Source: SURF-32 sp964648365
Lineage (GTDB): Bacteria > Planctomycetota > Phycisphaerae > UBA1845
Assembly (NCBI GenBank): GCA_964648365.1
Contig: CAZYLK010000226.1
Coordinates: forward strand, 1 to 8,640
Length of the DNA stretch: 8,640 bases
Direction of reading: 5' to 3'
Part shown: positions 6,992-8,640 of the stretch, piece after piece
Position numbering within the stretch: position 1 is the stretch's first letter
How the letters are laid out: each line of letters begins with the position of its first letter
The notes under the pieces: generated by a model
What the model was told of the DNA's origin: nothing
Database searches by the model: none
What the model saw: the letters and a program-made list of their open reading frames with translations, nothing else
Translations under genes and position numbers: made by a program

Positions 6992-8640
6992 ATGTCTGGA
7001 AGAACCCGTCAAGCGATGGTCGCGGCGCTGGCCGCATGGACCTTGACAACGGCTGTGCGGGCGGAGGTCATCCACGTCCCTCGCGACCAGCCGACTCTGC
7101 GAGCAGCGATCAAGTCCGCCGAGGACAAGGACAAGATCGTCCTCGCCGACGGCGTGTGGACGGAGCACGGCAACCTGAACCTGACGCTCGACAACAAGCA
7201 GTTGACGATCCGATCGCTCAACGGCCCCGAGCGGTGCATCATCGACGGTGACGGAACCTCCGCGTTCCTGGAGGTTTTTGACTATCGCACGGAAGGAACG
7301 GTGATCGAGGGATTCACGTTCCGGAACCTCGCCGCGCCCGGGGTACATGGCGAATTGACAAGCGTCACCCTACTGAACTGCGTCTTTGAGAAATGCCGCG
7401 GACCGAACCTTCGCCTGGACCATGCCCGGGCTACAGTCCGTGATTCGTCGTTCCTGGGCGGGACGCAGCCGCGGCAGCACTTCGCCGCCGGCATCGGCGC
7501 CGAGGAATCCGAACTCGACGTGGTTTCATGCCGATTCGAGAACAACGCCGGGCAGGGCATCAGTGCCTCGGGCCGGCGCATCGCGGTCGTGGACTCCGTC
7601 TTCAAGGGGAACGTCGTGCCGGCAGAGACCGGCGCGCTCGGCGTTGTGTACGAACAGATACTCATTCGGGGCTGCGAGTTCATCGAAAACACTGGAGGGG
7701 TGGGAGCCGGCGCGAAGCTGCTGAGCCGCAGTTCCGGCGAGGTGACCGTCGAAGACTGCCGCTTTGTCTCGAACAGAACCCCCGGCGAACCCACGTACGA
7801 TTCCGCCGCGCTGGTCGTCAGTGCCGGCCACACGGTACTCGCCGACTCTCACTTTATTGGCAATTCGGGCTACGGCGCAAAGGTAACCAGCGACATCGTG
7901 GCGCGTGATTGCACTTTTGACAGCCAGTCGCTCGGGGGCCTGAGAGCGGCCGGCGGCGACGTCGCGTCGATCAGCTCGATCACCGCAACGAAGAACGGGG
8001 GGCACGGGCTGATTCTGTCCAGCTTCGATTCCGCTCGCGTCGCCGACTCCGTTTTTCGCGGAAACGGCAACGTCGAGCAGGACGGCGGAGGAATCTGGGC
8101 TTCAGGCCGTCCCGTGATCGAGCGCTGCCTCATGGAGGACAACGTCGCCCGCGGCGGCGGTGGCGCCTACGGCGAAGTCATCCTCCGCGACTGCACGCTG
8201 CGCGGCAACATGGCGGCGCAGAACGGCGGCGCCGTGCTGGGCAACAAGGTTCGGATCATCAACTCCCTGCTCGTCGGCAACCGGGCGGGCGTCTACGGCG
8301 GCGGCGCGTCGGGGCGCAGGCTGGAAACGTCGGGCTCCGTGTTTCTGGCGAACGTCGCGGGCGCCAGCGGCGGCGCGATCCACGCCACCTATGATCGTTC
8401 CGATTGCGTGAATTGCGTGCTCTACGGCAACGTGGCTGAGTCGGGTTCCGGCGGCGGCCTGTATCTCGATGGGGCCCGCGGTGAAATCTACAACAACATT
8501 CTGTGGGCCAACGAAGCGCCGCAGGGGCCGCAGATCGGCGTGGAATACGGCCTCCTGTCGGGCGCGTTCAACACGGCCGAGGGCGGCCGAAAGGCGATCT
8601 GGGGACGATTCGGACGCCAGTCCATCCTCTCGTGGAACCA
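6992..8640 (+). CDS. Secreted right-handed parallel beta-helix protein (paralogue 4), cut by the window edge
   Basis: The frame is open from ATG 6992 to the right edge: 549 complete codons plus two bases, with no stop. Residues 1-24 are a signal peptide (MSGRTRQAMVAALAAW..., cleavage after V-R-A) before EVIHVP. The N-cap (VIHVPRDQPTLRAAIKSA, DKIVLADGVW) is followed by sixteen coils from C130 to W505, including VSCRFENN, RGCEFIEN, EDCRFVSN, ADSVFRGN and NNILWAN. The visible part ends at RFGRQSILSWN, just before the expected NIDADP of the anchor-Q segment. By comparison with its paralogues, about 165 residues should lie beyond the window. It resembles paralogue 2 most closely (KC.GPNL.L, VYGGG, GLLSG.FN, RFGRQSILSWN). 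Coil 8 is degenerate (RDCTFDSQ instead of CTFTxN). It lies 34 bases after gene 3, in the same probable operon. I found no frameshift. Function unknown, secreted. Confidence 0.92.
   Translation, partial: MSGRTRQAMVAALAAWTLTTAVRAEVIHVPRDQPTLRAAIKSAEDKDKIVLADGVWTEHGNLNLTLDNKQLTIRSLNGPERCIIDGDGTSAFLEVFDYRTEGTVIEGFTFRNLAAPGVHGELTSVTLLNCVFEKCRGPNLRLDHARATVRDSSFLGGTQPRQHFAAGIGAEESELDVVSCRFENNAGQGISASGRRIAVVDSVFKGNVVPAETGALGVVYEQILIRGCEFIENTGGVGAGAKLLSRSSGEVTVEDCRFVSNRTPGEPTYDSAALVVSAGHTVLADSHFIGNSGYGAKVTSDIVARDCTFDSQSLGGLRAAGGDVASISSITATKNGGHGLILSSFDSARVADSVFRGNGNVEQDGGGIWASGRPVIERCLMEDNVARGGGGAYGEVILRDCTLRGNMAAQNGGAVLGNKVRIINSLLVGNRAGVYGGGASGRRLETSGSVFLANVAGASGGAIHATYDRSDCVNCVLYGNVAESGSGGGLYLDGARGEIYNNILWANEAPQGPQIGVEYGLLSGAFNTAEGGRKAIWGRFGRQSILSWN

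Larger units (their letters stand above)
461..8640 (+). repeat. Tandem array of four paralogous genes, period about 2.17-2.18 kb
   Basis: Start codons at 461, 2644, 4825 and 6992 give periods of 2183, 2181 and 2167 bases. All four units share one protein architecture, and the short leaders are related too: ATCTCATTC occurs at 432-440 and 2611-2619, and GGAGCTTGATCATG at 4814-4827 and 6981-6994. The unit of duplication therefore includes the leader plus the gene. The array runs off the right edge, so its full copy number is unknown. Confidence 0.9.

Noticed and set aside
6052..6993. A 313-residue minus-strand open frame opposite gene 3, and similar ones opposite genes 2-4
   Set aside because: Same reason: low-complexity translations in antisense to well-supported genes, and no recognisable family.
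461..8640. Calling the proteins pectate lyases or another named enzyme
   Set aside because: The fold is shared by many enzymes and non-enzymes, and I could not identify a catalytic or metal-binding residue set, so only the fold is claimed.

Overview
The window holds one tandem family: four paralogous, same-strand genes for large secreted right-handed parallel beta-helix proteins of about 710-716 residues. Each has a signal peptide, an N-terminal beta-helix cap, sixteen aligned helix coils, a choice-of-anchor Q type segment and a small C-terminal four-cysteine domain. The high GC content, good Shine-Dalgarno sites and this protein architecture suggest a Planctomycetota-like bacterium. That taxonomic call is inference from family knowledge, not from a marker gene.

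Layout: positions 1-121 may be the tail of an unknown upstream gene (weak). Positions 122-460 carry no convincing gene; they contain a candidate sigma-70 type promoter (275-303) and a possible leader hairpin. Then follow gene 1 (461-2611), gene 2 (2644-4788), gene 3 (4825-6957) and gene 4 (6992 to beyond the right edge, truncated). Start-to-start distances are 2183, 2181 and 2167 bases. The intergenic gaps are only 32, 36 and 34 bases, each with its own ribosome binding site and no terminator, so the genes probably form one operon built by tandem duplication.

The four products probably act outside the cytoplasm. Helix-coil number and register are fixed across all copies, while the coil surfaces and loops differ, as expected for a set of related binding or structural proteins, or for a polysaccharide-active scaffold. 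No catalytic site could be recognised, so no enzyme name is given. The C-terminal module has exactly the same cysteine spacing in all three copies where it is visible and may be a sorting or attachment domain. Sequence affinities suggest genes 1+3 and 2+4 are pairs, and a 47-base perfect match between genes 2 and 3 suggests local gene conversion. I saw no tRNA, rRNA, CRISPR, transposase or integrase.
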